From Nicotiana tabacum (Eukaryota; Streptophyta; Magnoliopsida; Solanales; Solanaceae): 64,000 nt of DNA. The DNA lies in the NCBI RefSeq assembly GCF_000715075.1, contig NC_134101.1, positions 139,700,237 to 139,764,236 of the forward strand. The letters run 5' to 3'. The notes under the pieces were generated by a model. It was not told the origin of the DNA. It was given only the letters and a program-made list of their open reading frames with translations, and ran no database searches. The position numbers were made by a program, and so were the translations under genes. Within the stretch, counting starts at the first letter, position 1; each line of letters opens with the position of its first letter. Shown one piece after another: positions 44,054 through 55,585 of the stretch.

Positions 44054-44940
44054 CCATGAATGCCACATCACGAATCTTACGATCAGCATAACTCTTTTGC
44101 CCGGAATGAGCTATATGAAGCCTATACTGAATGATCCTTACCTTGTCCAAGGCTACCTGTACTAGATCTGTACCCAACAACCGAGCCTCTTCCGGCTCAA
44201 ACCATCCAACCGGTGACCGACATCATCTACCATATAAAGCTTCATAAGGATCTATCTGGATGCTCGACTGGTAGCTATTGTTGTAGGAAAACTCCGCTAA
44301 AGGCAAGAACTGATCCCATGAGCCTCCAAAGTCAATGACACAAGCTCGGAGTATATCCTCCAAAATCTGAATAGTACGCTCGGACTGCCCGTCCGTTTGA
44401 GGATGAAATGTTGTGCTTAACTCGACTCATGCCCAACTCACACTGAACTACTCTCCATAAATGTGAGGTAAATTGTGTACCTTTGTCCGAAATGATAGAC
44501 ACGGGCACACCATGAAGATGAACAATCTCCCGGATATATATCTCAGCTAACCTCCTAGAAGAATAGGAGACTGCCACAGGAATGAAATGTGCTGACTTGG
44601 TCAGCTTATCAACAATTCCCCACACTACATCAAACTTCCTCTGAGTCCATGGTAGTCTAGCAACGAAGTCCATAGTGATACGCTCCCACTTCTACTCAGG
44701 AATCTCAATCTTCTATAACAAACCACCAGGTCTCTGATGCTTGTACTTTACCTGTCGAAAATTCAAACACCGAGCCATATATGCAACAATATCCTTCTTC
44801 ATCCTCCTCCACCAATAATGCTTCCACAAATCTTGATATATCTTAGCGGCTCCTGGATGAATAGAGTACTGGGAACTATGTGCCTCTTTTAAAATCAACT
44901 CTCGAAGCCCATCCACATTAGGCACACAAACTCGACCCTA
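44054..44940 (-). pseudogene. Integrase N-terminal and core region of element C
   Basis: On the minus strand this holds the zinc-binding and catalytic parts of a Ty3/gypsy integrase. Zinc region: HSSQYSIHPGAAKIYQDLWKHYWW and CLNFRQVK, where the second Cys of the usual CxxC is Phe. Core: MDFVARLP (first Asp), ISDKGTQFTSHLW (second Asp), then a frame break after QCELG. The Glu motif is in another frame (GQSERTIQ near 44,395). The coding text reaches SYADRKIRDVAFM at 44,058 and resumes at 21,806 (VGERVLLRVSS), showing that the Ogre split one gene. Several stops: a decayed chromovirus-type integrase. Confidence 0.85.
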
Positions 44941-46440
44941 CAGCCTCAAAATTCCATCATCTCCTAATGTAACCTGCTTGGCACCACAGTGCTGCACTGT
45001 GTCCCTAAGGACACACAATTGAGGGTCATCATACTACCGATCTCGGATACGCTCCAATAAAGAAGAACGAGTGACTATGCAAGCTAACACCCGATTGTGC
45101 TTATAAACATCCAACCTCATGAACTGATTGGCCAAAGCCTGAACATTCAAAGCAAGCAGTCTCTCACCGCCGACCGAAATATAAGTAAGACTGCCCATAC
45201 TAGCTGACTTTCTACTCAAAGCATCAGCCACCACATTGGCCTTTCCCGGATGATATAAGATGGTTATATCATAGTTTCTTTAATAGATCTAACCACCTTC
45301 TCTGCCTCAAATTTAGCTCATTCTGCTTGAACAAATACTGCAGACTCTTGTGATCCGTGAACACCTCACATAACATGCCATGTAGATAATGCCTCCCAAT
45401 CTTCAACGCGTAAACAATGGCTGCTAACTCCAAATCATGAACTGGATAATTCTTCTCATGAACTTTTCAACTTCTGCGAAGCATAAGCAATGACCTTGCT
45501 ATCCTGCATCATCACTGCACCAAGTCCAATACGAGATGCATCACAATAAACTGTATATGGCTCTAAACCTGTGGGCAAAACCAACACCGGCGTCGTAGTC
45601 AAAGCTGGCTTGAGCTTCTTAAAGCTTGCTTCACACTGGTCCGACCACCTGAACTAGGAACCCTTTTGGGTCAACCTGGTCATCGGGGCTCCAATAAATG
45701 AAAACCCCTCCACAAACTGACGGTAATAGCCTGCCAAACCCAAGAGACTCCGGATCTCTGTAGCTGATGCGGGTCTAAGCCAGTTCTTGACTACCTTTAT
45801 CTTCTTCGGATCTACCTAAATACCCTTTGCTGATACAACATGACCCAAGAATGCAACTGAACTCAACCAGAACTCACATTTTGAAAACTTAGCATACAAC
45901 TGACTATCTCCTAAAGTCTGAAGAAACACTCTCAGATATTGCTCATGCTCCTCTCGGCTGCGGGAATAGATAAAAATATCATCAATGAAGACTATCACGA
46001 ACGAATCCAAGTAAGGCTTGAACACTTGGTTCAACAAATCCATAAAAGCAGCTGGGGCTTTTGTCAACCTAAATGACATCACCGAGAACTCATAATGCCC
46101 GTACCGAGTGCGGAAAGCTGTCTTAGGGACATCGGATGCCCTAATCCTCAACTGATGGTAGCCAGATCTCAAGTCAATCTTCAAAAATACATTTGCACCC
46201 TGAAGCTGATCAAACAAATCATTAATCCTCGGCAATGGATACTTGTTCTTGATTGTAACCTTGTTCAACTACTGGTAATCTATACACATTCTCATCGATC
46301 CATCCTTCTTCTTAAAGAACAACATCGGTGTACCCCAAGGAGAGACACTAGGTCTAATGAAGCCTTTATCAAGCAAGTCTTGCAACTTCTCTTTCAATTC
46401 TTTCAACTCAAGCGGGGCCATACGATACGGCGGAATAGAA
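44941..46440 (-). pseudogene. Reverse transcriptase and RNase H of element C
   Basis: Minus-strand RT of a Ty3/gypsy element. From N- to C-terminus: [10 protein letters not shown] and a CIDYQ motif near 46,280-46,400, then [35 protein letters not shown] (first Asp), [18 protein letters not shown] and [11 protein letters not shown] (catalytic IDD) in the 45,816-46,268 frame, and [11 protein letters not shown] stop follows and the connection and RNase H continue with LGLAGYYRQF and YCDASRIGLGAVM, with more stops. A further frame (45,034-45,234) has VVADALSRKSA, the usual end of RNase H. FRLTKAP replaces the usual FGLTNAP. Inactive through numerous lesions. Confidence 0.85.
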
Positions 46441-47250
46441 ATAGGCTGAGTGCCTGGAGCCTAATCAATGCAGAAGTCAATATCCCTATCGGGTGGCATA
46501 CCCGACAGGTCTGAAGGAAATACCTCAGGAAACTCACGTACCAGAGGCACAGAATCCATAGAAGGAACCTCAGCACTAGAATCACAAGCATATGCCAAAT
46601 AGGCCAAACACCCCTTCTCGACTATATGCCAAGCATTCATATATGAAATAACACTACGGGTAGAATGACCAGGAGTCCCTTTCCACTCTAAATGAGGAAA
46701 CCCCGGCAAGGCTAAGGTCACAGTCTTGGCATGGCAGTCCAAGATAGCGTGGTAAGGTGATAACCAGTCCATCCCCAGTATGACATCAAAATCAACCATA
46801 TTCAGTAGTAACAAATCTACTCGGGTCTCCAAACCCCCAATCACAAATATACAAGAACAATGAACACGATCTACCACAATAGAATCACCCATTGGTGTAG
46901 ACACATATACAGGAGCACTCAAAGAATCTCTAGGCATGACAAGATATGGTGCAAAACAAGATGACACATAGGAGTATGTATACCCTGGATCAAATAGAAC
47001 TGAAACATCTCTACTACTAACCAGAATAGTACCTATAATAACTACATCGGAAGCCTCAGTCTCAAGCCTGGCTGGAAGAGCATAACATCGGGGCTGGGCC
47101 CCACCACTCTGAACTACATCTCTAGGATGGCCTCCTACTGGCTGGACTCCTCCTCTAGCAGCCTGAGATCTACCTCTAATACCTATAACCTCCACCTCTA
47201 GCACCCCTGCCTCCACCTCTAGCTGGTTGAGCGGGCGGTGGAACATTCAG
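46441..47250 (-). pseudogene. Gag C-terminus and aspartic protease of element C
   Basis: The longest frame of C (46,461-47,246, minus). It contains a Gly/Arg-rich gag tail, then RCYALPARLETEASDVVIIGT, VLFDPGYTYSYVS (protease active site; usually DPGST, the catalytic Asp remains but Ser is Tyr), VYVSTPMGDS and FDVILGMDWLSPYHAILDC, a strongly conserved end of the gypsy protease. DSVPLVREFPEVFPSDLSGMPPDRDIDF then leads to RT. This is the chromovirus arrangement gag-PR-RT-RH-INT. Confidence 0.85.
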
Positions 47251-47585
47251 TGCTTGAACCATGGTACAAGAACCCTGGTGTTGAGAACTGCTCGATGCTT
47301 GAGGGCAAAATCTAGCAATATGCCTCGTGTCGCCACAAGTAAAACAAGCCCTCAGTTGCTGGGGCTGACGATCCTGAAAACTCTAAAGTGGAGGTGCACT
47401 GATATGAGCTGGCAATGCACTATAGGACTGCTGATCAGAATACTGCATGTGAGAACCATGGCCACCTGGGGCACCGTCAGAAGTATGTAGTGCTAACTGA
47501 AAAGGCCTAGGAGGATAGCCTCTACCAAAATAATCCCTGCCTCCAGATGAGGAACTACATTGGCTAACCAAGTGGTGTATCAAAC
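47251..47585 (-). pseudogene. Gag nucleocapsid fragment of element C, truncated
   Basis: A zinc knuckle, CFTCGDTRHIARFC (C-x2-C-x4-H-x4-C), lies at about 47,303-47,347 on the minus strand, preceded by a Gly/Ser/Tyr-rich stretch (47,383-47,583). The rest of gag, the primer-binding site and the 5' LTR are missing: at about 47,585 the text changes to the RT start of element D. Confidence 0.75.
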
Positions 47586-48060
47586 CACTCGGATTACCAC
47601 CGCTTTCAACTGTTTTGTGACCTCTTCTTTAATTTTGTCACTAATATCAGTTTTAAACTTTCTCTGCTTTTGTTGAACAGGGGGATAATCAGGGTAAGTT
47701 GGCAACTTATTAACCACCAAATCAACACTGAGTCCTGGCATGTCATCATATGACCAAGCAAACACATCTTTGAACTCAAACAAAAGTTGGACCAAAGCAT
47801 CCCTAGTTCTTTTATTTGCATGAATTCTTATCATGGTCTCTTGGACTTCTTCTAAATTACCCAAATGTACTGGCTCAGTATCATTTAAGTTTGGCTTAGG
47901 TTTATTCTCAAATTGCTCCAATTCTCGATTTATTTCCCTAAAAGCCTCTTTTTCATAATAGTATGGCTCTTGGTTCATTGTTTCACAATTAGACAGCGTG
48001 TTTGGATCTGGGGATGAAGTCCGCAAGCATGTCATGTTATTTAAAGCCACATTATTAGAA
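47586..48060 (-). pseudogene. Start of RT exon of element D
   Basis: Minus-strand frame with YYYEKEAFREINRELEQFE, KPKPNLNDTE, FKDVFAWSYDDMPGLS and a final KQLKAVVIRV, equal to Ogre residues about 1-165 of the 33,295 frame. It ends at the junction with element C, just before the position of WLANVVPVPKKDGK. No catalytic residue is included. Confidence 0.85.
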
Positions 48061-48258
48061 CTGAAAGAAGATATAAAGAAAAAATAACAAAAATTAGAAG
48101 GAATAAAGAAAGATGAACGATGAAATATTGATTTCATTTCATTGAATTTGAAGATAACACGGTTTACAATGGAAATTAAAATACAGAAAACTAAAGAAAA
48201 CATCCGAGTTACACCCTCAATAACTCATGATGCAAAAAAGGTGGAAGGATAGGTCTAC
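48061..48258 (-). other. Intron between protease and RT in element D
   Basis: Minus-strand donor GAGTCCTG/GTAGACC (48,258) and acceptor TATCTTCTTTCAG/TTCTAATAATG (48,061). Removal of the 198 bases joins the protease frame (ending RRES) to the RT frame (SNNVALNNM) without a stop, whereas unspliced RNA meets a TAG at the donor itself. Introns at this place are an established Ogre feature. Confidence 0.75.
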
Positions 48259-49805
48259 CAGGACTCCCGCCTGATTAGGAATGGCTTAGCCTTCCAATTC
48301 TGCAGTTTGCCATTAGGTCCCATATACAACACCTCAGTGGTGCTTGAGCCTTCCCCTGGTTGAACCATGTGGGCTTCATACAGTATCTTCCTCATGGCCC
48401 CACAGATCTCTTCAATCTTTTCGGCCGTAAAGGCCTCATCATTTTCTTCTTTATTGTATTTAGGCTTGACAAATGTTTTGTACAGATGCGGCACTGGCTG
48501 CAGCAAGACCCATCCATCATTTTTTCTACCATCCGCCCATATTATATCAGCTGGTGTGGGTCTGAAGCCTACCCCAAAGAACTTTTCACTAGCAGGCAGG
48601 GTGATAGATTCAGCTATTCCTTGCAATGCTTTCCTGATCCCCTTACCCGATTTGAAGTCGCGCATGATCATTTCCTTAGCGACCATGATTGATGCATTTG
48701 AAAGAAAGGGTTTAGGGCAAGGTTTTCCTTCTTCGCACTGACCTGCGACCATGATTTCAAGGGCCTGATAGACTATGTGCTCACTCCCCTCTCTTGCTTC
48801 AAGACATGGGACTGATGGGTCCAGATAAATTGATTGTTCATCTTCCCCGTGGACCACAATCTCTTGATCCTCATGCTCGAACTTCACCATCTGGTGAAGA
48901 GTAGAGGGTGCAGCCCCCACTGCATGAATCCACGGCCTCCCCAAAATAAAGCTGTAGGATGTGTCCATGTCCAAAACCTGGAAGGTTACTTCAAAGTCTA
49001 CTGGGCCAATGGTGAGAATTAGATCAATCTCTCCAATTGTGTCCCTTTTGATACCATCGAAGGCACGTACACAGACATTGTTGGGTCGGATTCTTTCGGT
49101 ACCGATTTCCATACGCTACAGAGTTGAGAGTGGGCAAATGTCTACCCCAGAGCCTCCGTACAACATAACCCTTTTCACATAGTACCCTTCACATTTGGCT
49201 GTCAGGTGTAGGGCTTTGTTATGTGCGGCCCCTTCTGGAGGCAAGTCATTTTTGCTGAAGGAGATCTGGTTGATTGCGAAAAATCTTTCTGCCATTCTCT
49301 CCAACTACTCTACAGAAAACTTAACAAGCACATATGCTTCGTTAAGGGTCTTGATCAATACCTTTTGATGTTCGGTGGAGTTCATCAACAGAGATAACAG
49401 GGAGACTTGTGCGGGAGATTTTCGAAGTTGGTCGATCACCTCATAATTCGCCATTTTCATCTTTTGAAAGAAGGCCTCCGCTTCTTCCGCACTCATGGCC
49501 TTCTTAGGTGGGAAGCTCTTTCTAGTGACGTTGTTCACCTCTTCCAAATTGAAATATTTTTCAACCGAGTTATTTTCTTGAACTTCCTCTGAGATTTCTT
49601 TGCCCTTATAGGTCACCACCGATTTGTTGTAATTCCAGGTCACATCGGCAGGATCTGTCATAGGCTTCTGTGGCGCGCGACCAATAACCATGGGCTCACT
49701 CAACCTTGGTGGATTAATTGGCCCCTGCATCACATAATCTCCCTTGGTCACATATATTTGGGTTGTCTTGTTCAGCTCAAATCTCTTGGGAGGACTCAAA
49801 GTCAT
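48259..49805 (-). pseudogene. Protease and G-patch-like region of element D
   Basis: Minus-strand frames in order: MTLSPPKRFELNKTTQIYV and KKAMSAEEAEAFFQKMK (49,305-49,805), then the active-site frame RVMLYGGSGVDICPLSTL (49,116-49,304), then VCVRAFDGIKRDTIGEI, SFILGRPWIH and FKSGKGIRKALQGI (48,255-49,112), ending LNWKAKPF-like text at the splice donor. In the active site the expected Asp before Gly-Gly-Ser-Gly is Tyr, so the protease is dead. TAG/TAA codons separate the frames, which otherwise stay in register. Confidence 0.85.
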
Positions 49806-51809
49806 CTACTTTTCTTTGCGGTCTCGAGGGACATAGAGAACAACATCTTTGGGAGGTATTGCCCTAGTTTCAACTTCAATTATCTTCTCTGACTTTGGAG
49901 GGATGGTTTTGTTCTTTTTCTCCCCTTTGTCTTGATTCGGGGAAGCTTTATTCTTTTCTACATCAGCGATGGCAATGATGGCCTTCAACGCTGGGTCAAA
50001 TTCTTTATCCTCACAAATCATTCCGATTATCGGCCCGTTGTTGTGCGCCGACAGTGGGTTGTTAGTCATATTGGGAATACTTTCATCCCTTAGCACTATC
50101 TTCCTTTGTTCTATCAAGTTCTCCAAGGCTCTCTTCAGAGTCCAGCAATCATCCGTGTCGTGCCCTTCTGCCCCTGAGTGATCGGCGCATCGGGTACCAG
50201 CTCTGTAAGCGGGTGATGTTAGGTTCTGTTTGGTTTGGGGAACGGGCTGCAGCAAACCCATCTGAACAAGTTTGGGGAATAAGTTGGTATAAGATTCACC
50301 GATGGGTGTGAAGTTTAGCCTCTTGGGTGGTTCACGAGGGTGGAAATTATTTTGTGGAGGCCGAGGATTATAGTGGTTTTGGTAAGGAGGCTGGTTTCTA
50401 GGAAATGAAGTTTGGTTCTAGTTGGCTTGTTGTCGTGGCCGGACATAAGGTTGAGCAGTCATGACCGTGTATGGCTGAGAAGCATAGGCCACGTCTTGTT
50501 GGGGGTAATAGTGTTGTGGGGTCCTTTCTGAGAAAAAGGATCTGCGAGTACGGTGTTTTCTTGCACCCGACGCTACTATGGATGTTTCTTCCTTTTTCTT
50601 GATTTTCGCTACTCCTCCAGACCCACCCTGAATGGCTTGGGAGGTAGCTCTGATAGTGGATTGGCTTATAATTCTACCCGTTTTCAAACCATGTTCAACC
50701 ATTTCGCCAATCTTGATGGCTTCAGCGAACGGTTTACCCATTACGGACGTCATATTTTGGAAGTAGTCAGCTTCCTGGGCTTGGAGGAAAAGTATGACCA
50801 TTTCAATCTCGTCCATTGGAGGCTTTACCTTGGAGGGCTACTCACGCCATTTAACTGCGTACTCTCGGAAGCTTTCCGAGGATTTCTTCTTCAAGTTTGT
50901 CAATGAGTTCCTATCTAGAGCAATATCAATATTGTACTGGAACTTCTTGATGAAATCTCTAGCAAGATCATCCCATATATGCCAGCGGGATATATCTTGG
51001 TCCATGTACCACTCAGATGCGATGTCAACCAGACTTTCTCCGAAATAGGCCATGAGGAGTTCTTCCTTTCCATCGGCTCCTCACAGCTGGTTCCAATATC
51101 TCTTGAGATGAGCAATAGGATCATCGTGCCCATCATACTTCTCAAATTTTGGGGTTTTGAATCCCAATGGTAGATGCACATGAGGGAACATACATAAGTC
51201 AGCATAGGATACACTTTTCTGTCCACTCAAGCCTTGTACGCTTTTGAGACTCTCTTCCATACTCCTCATCTTCCTCGTAATATCTTCTTGCTCACGAGTT
51301 TTGGTGGTCTTTTCTTGCCCCGTAGTGAACTCATATCGTGGTGGTTGAGAGTAAGTATAGGTGGAAAACTGTGCAGGTTTCAGTGGAAAAGATGGTGTTT
51401 GGAAGGTGAAGGATGATGGGTCAAAGCTGGGCCTAGGCAACGTAGGATGTGTAGTATCTAAGCATGGCGGAGCAGCGAAAATATTTGAAGCCGCTCCTGA
51501 GGCTAACACCTAGGGGCGAACCTCAGAAGGTGTTCCAACAAAGTGGGCCGAGATTGTAGGATATCCGAGTAAGGTATTAGGGTGACTGATCGGGATATTG
51601 GAGGTTCTACCTACCCTAGGAAAAAGCTCGGGTAATCCGGGGATTACACTTGGTGGCACTCTTCTGTTTGACCAGGTGTCCCACATTTTCATCATACGAA
51701 GACGCAATAACCTGTTTTCCTCGACAGCCGCCGATTCCGTAGTCGGGAGGCCTGAGATCGGACTCTCATCCGTGATAGGAACTGTTGGCAGAGTGATTTC
51801 TAAAGACAT
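49806..51809 (-). pseudogene. gag: gag of element D, broken
   Basis: Starts MSLEITLPTVPITDE at 51,809 (minus). In order: a Leu-rich helix (RLLRLRMMKMWD), a Pro-rich linker, PKFEKYDGHDDPIAHLKRYW, LVDIASEWYMDQDISRWHIWDDLA and FQYNIDIALDRNSLTNLKKK (gag domain), then RATSQAIQGGSGG, a Pro/Tyr-rich stretch and a zinc-knuckle-like CADHSGAEGHDTDDCW with His replacing the second Cys, as in several Ogre relatives. Stops at 51,510, about 51,060, about 50,820, about 50,417 and 49,806 split it. The last stop separates it from the protease part. Confidence 0.85.
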
Positions 51810-52443
51810 TTCAACGCTACCTTTCGACCCCGTGAAGTATGGATGCGAAGCCAGACTACCACAAAACCAACCACCTTACTATAGAACCTAAACTTGACAG
51901 TAGACAACCAACTGGTTAGTTTGAAACAAATAATACATAGGAAATCGCACGTTGGGGTGTGATGCACCTATACAGTTAAATGTGTTTCTACATGTTTTGC
52001 AACGGTTGCATGTTTCATCCCAGTTTTGCTTAGTTTCCCCAATTTTCTCTTCTTTCCTCATCGGTTATTCCTTGTTTTCCTCTCTTCTCTTTCCTTTCTG
52101 TTTTTGGTTTTTCTTTGACTCTCTTTTCTTTTTTTTGGTTTTTCTTATGGTTCTTTCCTCTTTTATTTAACAACAATCATAACCGGACCCGATGAGGATT
52201 GCTTACGTATCACGATACCGCGCAAATCAGATCATAATGTAGTTCAAGAAGTAAATGCAAAAAATAAAAAGACAATTTTTGTGGGTTTTATTTCAAATTT
52301 TCATTATACAACTTTACTGAATTACAAAAAGACTCAAAAAATACCTTTTCTAGGACTCTAAGACTCAGGACATGCCTCTTCTAGGAATTGAAAACAGACT
52401 CGAAACATGAAAATACAGACTCGAAAAAAGGAAGAAGATATAA
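51810..52443 (-). other. Spacer between ORF1 and gag in D
   Basis: Non-coding, T-rich (plus strand) around 52,020-52,170, with one stem-loop module at 52,201-52,245. Position and composition mirror the Ogre ORF1-gag spacer. Confidence 0.65.
52201..52245 (-). ncRNA. Nested stem-loop module, D ORF1-gag copy
   Basis: Minus strand GAACTACATTATGATCTGAT at one end, CGTAAGC at the other. The inner arms TTGCG and CGTGA pair only with G-T wobbles, and the outer stem is weakened, so this is the most decayed of the eight copies. Confidence 0.5.
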
Positions 52444-53147
52444 TCAAGAAAACATCAGTACCTCCAACCATTCCCTAGGAACACCAACTAGTCTTTCAGT
52501 GGGCCTACTTGCCATGTCATCTTGGAGCCGATAGAGTTCTTCCATTATCTGACGAACAAAGATCATCACAGTGGCGAAAAACATAGATCTTGTCATGTCT
52601 TCACACGTACTACATTTCATGGTAATATAGTCAGCAATCCTTTGAACCCTCTCTCTTATGATGCCTTTCTCTTGCAACAAACGACCAATTTAACGGGATC
52701 TAGCCTCTAAGACCTAGGTTGCAGCGTGATTTTGCTATTGCAAGTGCTGTAAGTCCTCTTCCAACCATGCCATTAATGCGTAACAATGTTCTCTCTGGCC
52801 TTAAATTTTTTGGCTTGTTTAGCCATTTCACCTTCGAGATTGCTAATCTCCTTTTCCCAACCTGTGACCCCTGTTTCATATCTTTCTTTCATCTGTTGAA
52901 CGAAAGTTGCACGCCCCTCGGCATTAGCCAACCTCGTTCGCGCTTTTGCTAGTTCAGACTCAGCTTTCTGCAGATCATCTTCATAGTCACGTACCTTTTG
53001 AGTAAGGTTGTAAATGAGCCTTTCATCTTTCCTGCTTCTGCCCGGGTTCTCGGCTGCTATTTTCAGCTGTCGAACCTGGGCTCTGAGAGCTTCATTTTCT
53101 CGAACCAATCTTCTCCTCTCACCCTTATCCTCTTATGCCTGTAAATC
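52444..53147 (-). pseudogene. ORF1 C-terminal part of element D
   Basis: Minus-strand coiled-coil region: ENEALRAQVRQLKIAAE, DDLQKAESELAKARTRLANAEGRATF and EKEISNLEGEMAKQAKKF (52,773-53,108), then after a break GIIRERVQRIADYITMKCSTCEDM (52,444-52,680), which matches the end of Ogre ORF1 (DNIRGRIDEIGHYIYMRCLACEQI). It is separated from its N-terminal half by the LINE. Confidence 0.8.
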
Positions 53148-55585
53148 ATTTTATTTTGTAACCATGTAAACATTACCATTGACAAACAAATACTTACACT
53201 TAAAGAGCACTTATATCGCACACATACAGAGATCATGCCTCCAACAGACAAATAAAGAAAAAACTAATTACATTTGCAGCTACTCTATAAAGTTTCTACA
53301 TCTATGAGCTTTATGAGATGAGCTAATTGTGTCTACTCTAGCTAGAATCTCTCTTTTTATCTGTATAACTATTCTTGCCGCCTGTACATGTATCCCTTTA
53401 AACAGTTTCTAGTTCCTTGCTTTTCAAGTGTGATAAACCATTGCTCCCCATGTTGCTGCAACCGGCTCTCTTTGAAATTTCTTCCATTTCTTCTTTTTGA
53501 TGCACTGTAATATTGTCCTCAGACTTCCTAGTGACAATTGCAATCCTGTCCATTGCTCCACTCCTTTCTTGACTTCCTGGAACCATGGGCAACCATTAAA
53601 CAAGTGATCAGCTGACTCAGTAACCTGGTTGTCACAGAGACAATAACTTGACTCTTCTAATGGTATATTCAACTTTCCCAGTCTTTCTCTAGTGAGTAGT
53701 CTATTTTGAATAGTTAGCCACATGATGAATCTATGCTTAGGCTGTGCCACAGAAGTCCAAATTAGTTTAGCATTAGCCAACTTTGGGTGGTCATTCCTTA
53801 GTTCCATGTAACTCCTATTAATAGAATAGACTCCTGTTGATGTGAGCCTATATCTACCATGTATGTACCAATTCTGCATTTTATCAGCTAGCCCTTTGAT
53901 CTTTCTACAGTACCAGCTACTATCTGCAGGTACTTTGTGATTCCAGATGTCCTCACCATTCTTTAAGTAGACACCATGTACCCATTTTATCCACAATGAA
54001 TCTTTATTTACTACCAGTTGCCATACCATTTTTCCAACTGCAGCCATGTTCCAGAATCTACATTCTTTGATATTTAAGCCTCCATTCTTCTTAGAGCAAC
54101 ATACTTTATCCCATACAACTAAGGATACTTTCCTCTTATTTTCTGAGCCACCCCATAAGTACTCTCTACACTTCCTATCTACCTCCTTCAACACACTTTG
54201 AGGAAGAATGAATACAGATCCGCAAAAGTTGTATATAGAGAAGAAAACTGAGTTTATTATCTGTAATGTCCCAGCATAGGAGAGTTGTTTTGTATATGTC
54301 AATTTGATCTTGTTAGTGATCTTATCTATCAGCTGCTGGCATTCAAATTTACTCCACTTTCTTGAGGATAGTGGCAAACCCAGATATCCGATTGGGAACT
54401 CTCCCATTGTGAATTCAGTTCACTCTAGTAGCTGCTCCTTAACTTCTTCTGTCACCCCAGCTAAAAATATACCGAACTTATCCATATTAGCTTTCAAACC
54501 TGAAGCCTCACTAAAATGTTGTAATGCCTCTAGTACTCTTGACACAGACTTCACCTGTCCTTTGCAAAATATCATAAGATCATCAGCAAAAATGAGATGT
54601 GTGAGTTTCAGCCCTTTACACATTGGATGGAATCTAAGGTCAGGCAACACACTCATTGTATTCAAGGTTCTGGACAAGTATTCCATTACTAAAACGAATA
54701 GTAATGATAAGACAGGATCACCTTGTCTCAATCCCCGCTTTCCTTCAAAGAAGCCATGGCGCTCCCCATTTACTTTCACTGAGTACATTGTTGTAGTAAC
54801 ACATGTCATCATCCAGTTAATGAACTTATCAGGGAACCCAAATCCTCTCATTGCATCCTCCAGGAATGACCATTCTACCATATCATATGCCTTTCTCAAG
54901 TCAATTTTCATTAAGCATCTAGGTGATGTTCTCCTATTGTAATGCCTCAACAAATCATGACATATTAACACATTATGCACCATCGACCGTCCTTGTACAA
55001 AAGCATCTTGGTTATATGCCACTAAGTGTGCTACAACAGCCTTTGTCTACTACAAATCATCTTAGAGATACATTTGTAGAGTACATTGCAACATGATATT
55101 GGTCTATATTGGCTTGCAAACTTTGGACTATCCACTTTAGGAATAAGTGCAATAATTATTGCATTCACTTGCTTCAATAACCTTCCATTCTCAAAGAACT
55201 CCAGTATAGCTTCAGTGACTTCCTCTCCGAGAATAGACCATGTAGCTTTAAAGAAACCACTTCCATATCCATCTGGCCCAGGGCTCTTGTTGCTATCTAT
55301 GCTAAACATTGCTTCCTTGACATCCTTCCCATTGAAAGGTCTGATTAACTCAACCTGTTGTGGTATGGACAGTAAAGGTCCATTCTGAATTATGCTGGTA
55401 CATAACCTCACACTTGAGTTACCCCTAGTGCCCAATAGATCTGTGTAACAATCTACAAGCATATTAGCTATAACAGTTGGATCATTTTGCCAGATACCTT
55501 GTCCATCCTTAAGTTGTGTAGTAGCTTGCTGCAACCTTTTGTGTTTTATGACAGAATGGAAATATTTAGTGTTTTCATTCTATCA
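53148..55585 (-). mobile_element. 5'-truncated L1-type LINE inserted in D ORF1
   Basis: A 2,438-bp insertion between TAAATC at 53,142-53,147 and TAAATC at 55,586-55,591, the target duplication. On the minus strand it ends with the A-rich ACAAAATAAAAT. ORF1 of D reads across the site (NVTFNNDL on one side, QA and EDKGERRRL on the other). No endonuclease or LINE ORF1 is left; only the RT and C-terminal part remain, the usual result of 5' truncation. Confidence 0.88.
53424..55534 (-). pseudogene. LINE reverse transcriptase and zinc-finger C-terminus
   Basis: Three minus-strand frames in order. 55,031-55,534: MFSIDSNKSPGPDGYGSGFF and LIPKVDSPKFASQYRPISC. 54,420-55,022: QDAFVQGRSMVHNVL, MKIDLRKAYDMVEWSFLE, KRGLRQGDPVLSLLF and the catalytic FADD (54,579-54,590). 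53,424-54,407: FPIGYLGLPLSSRKW, then a zf-RVT-like end with KHRFIMWLTIQNRLLT, CLCDNQVTESADHLFNGC. A frameshift separates the first two frames and a stop the last two. It would prime and copy LINE RNA at a nicked target; inactive here. Confidence 0.9.
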
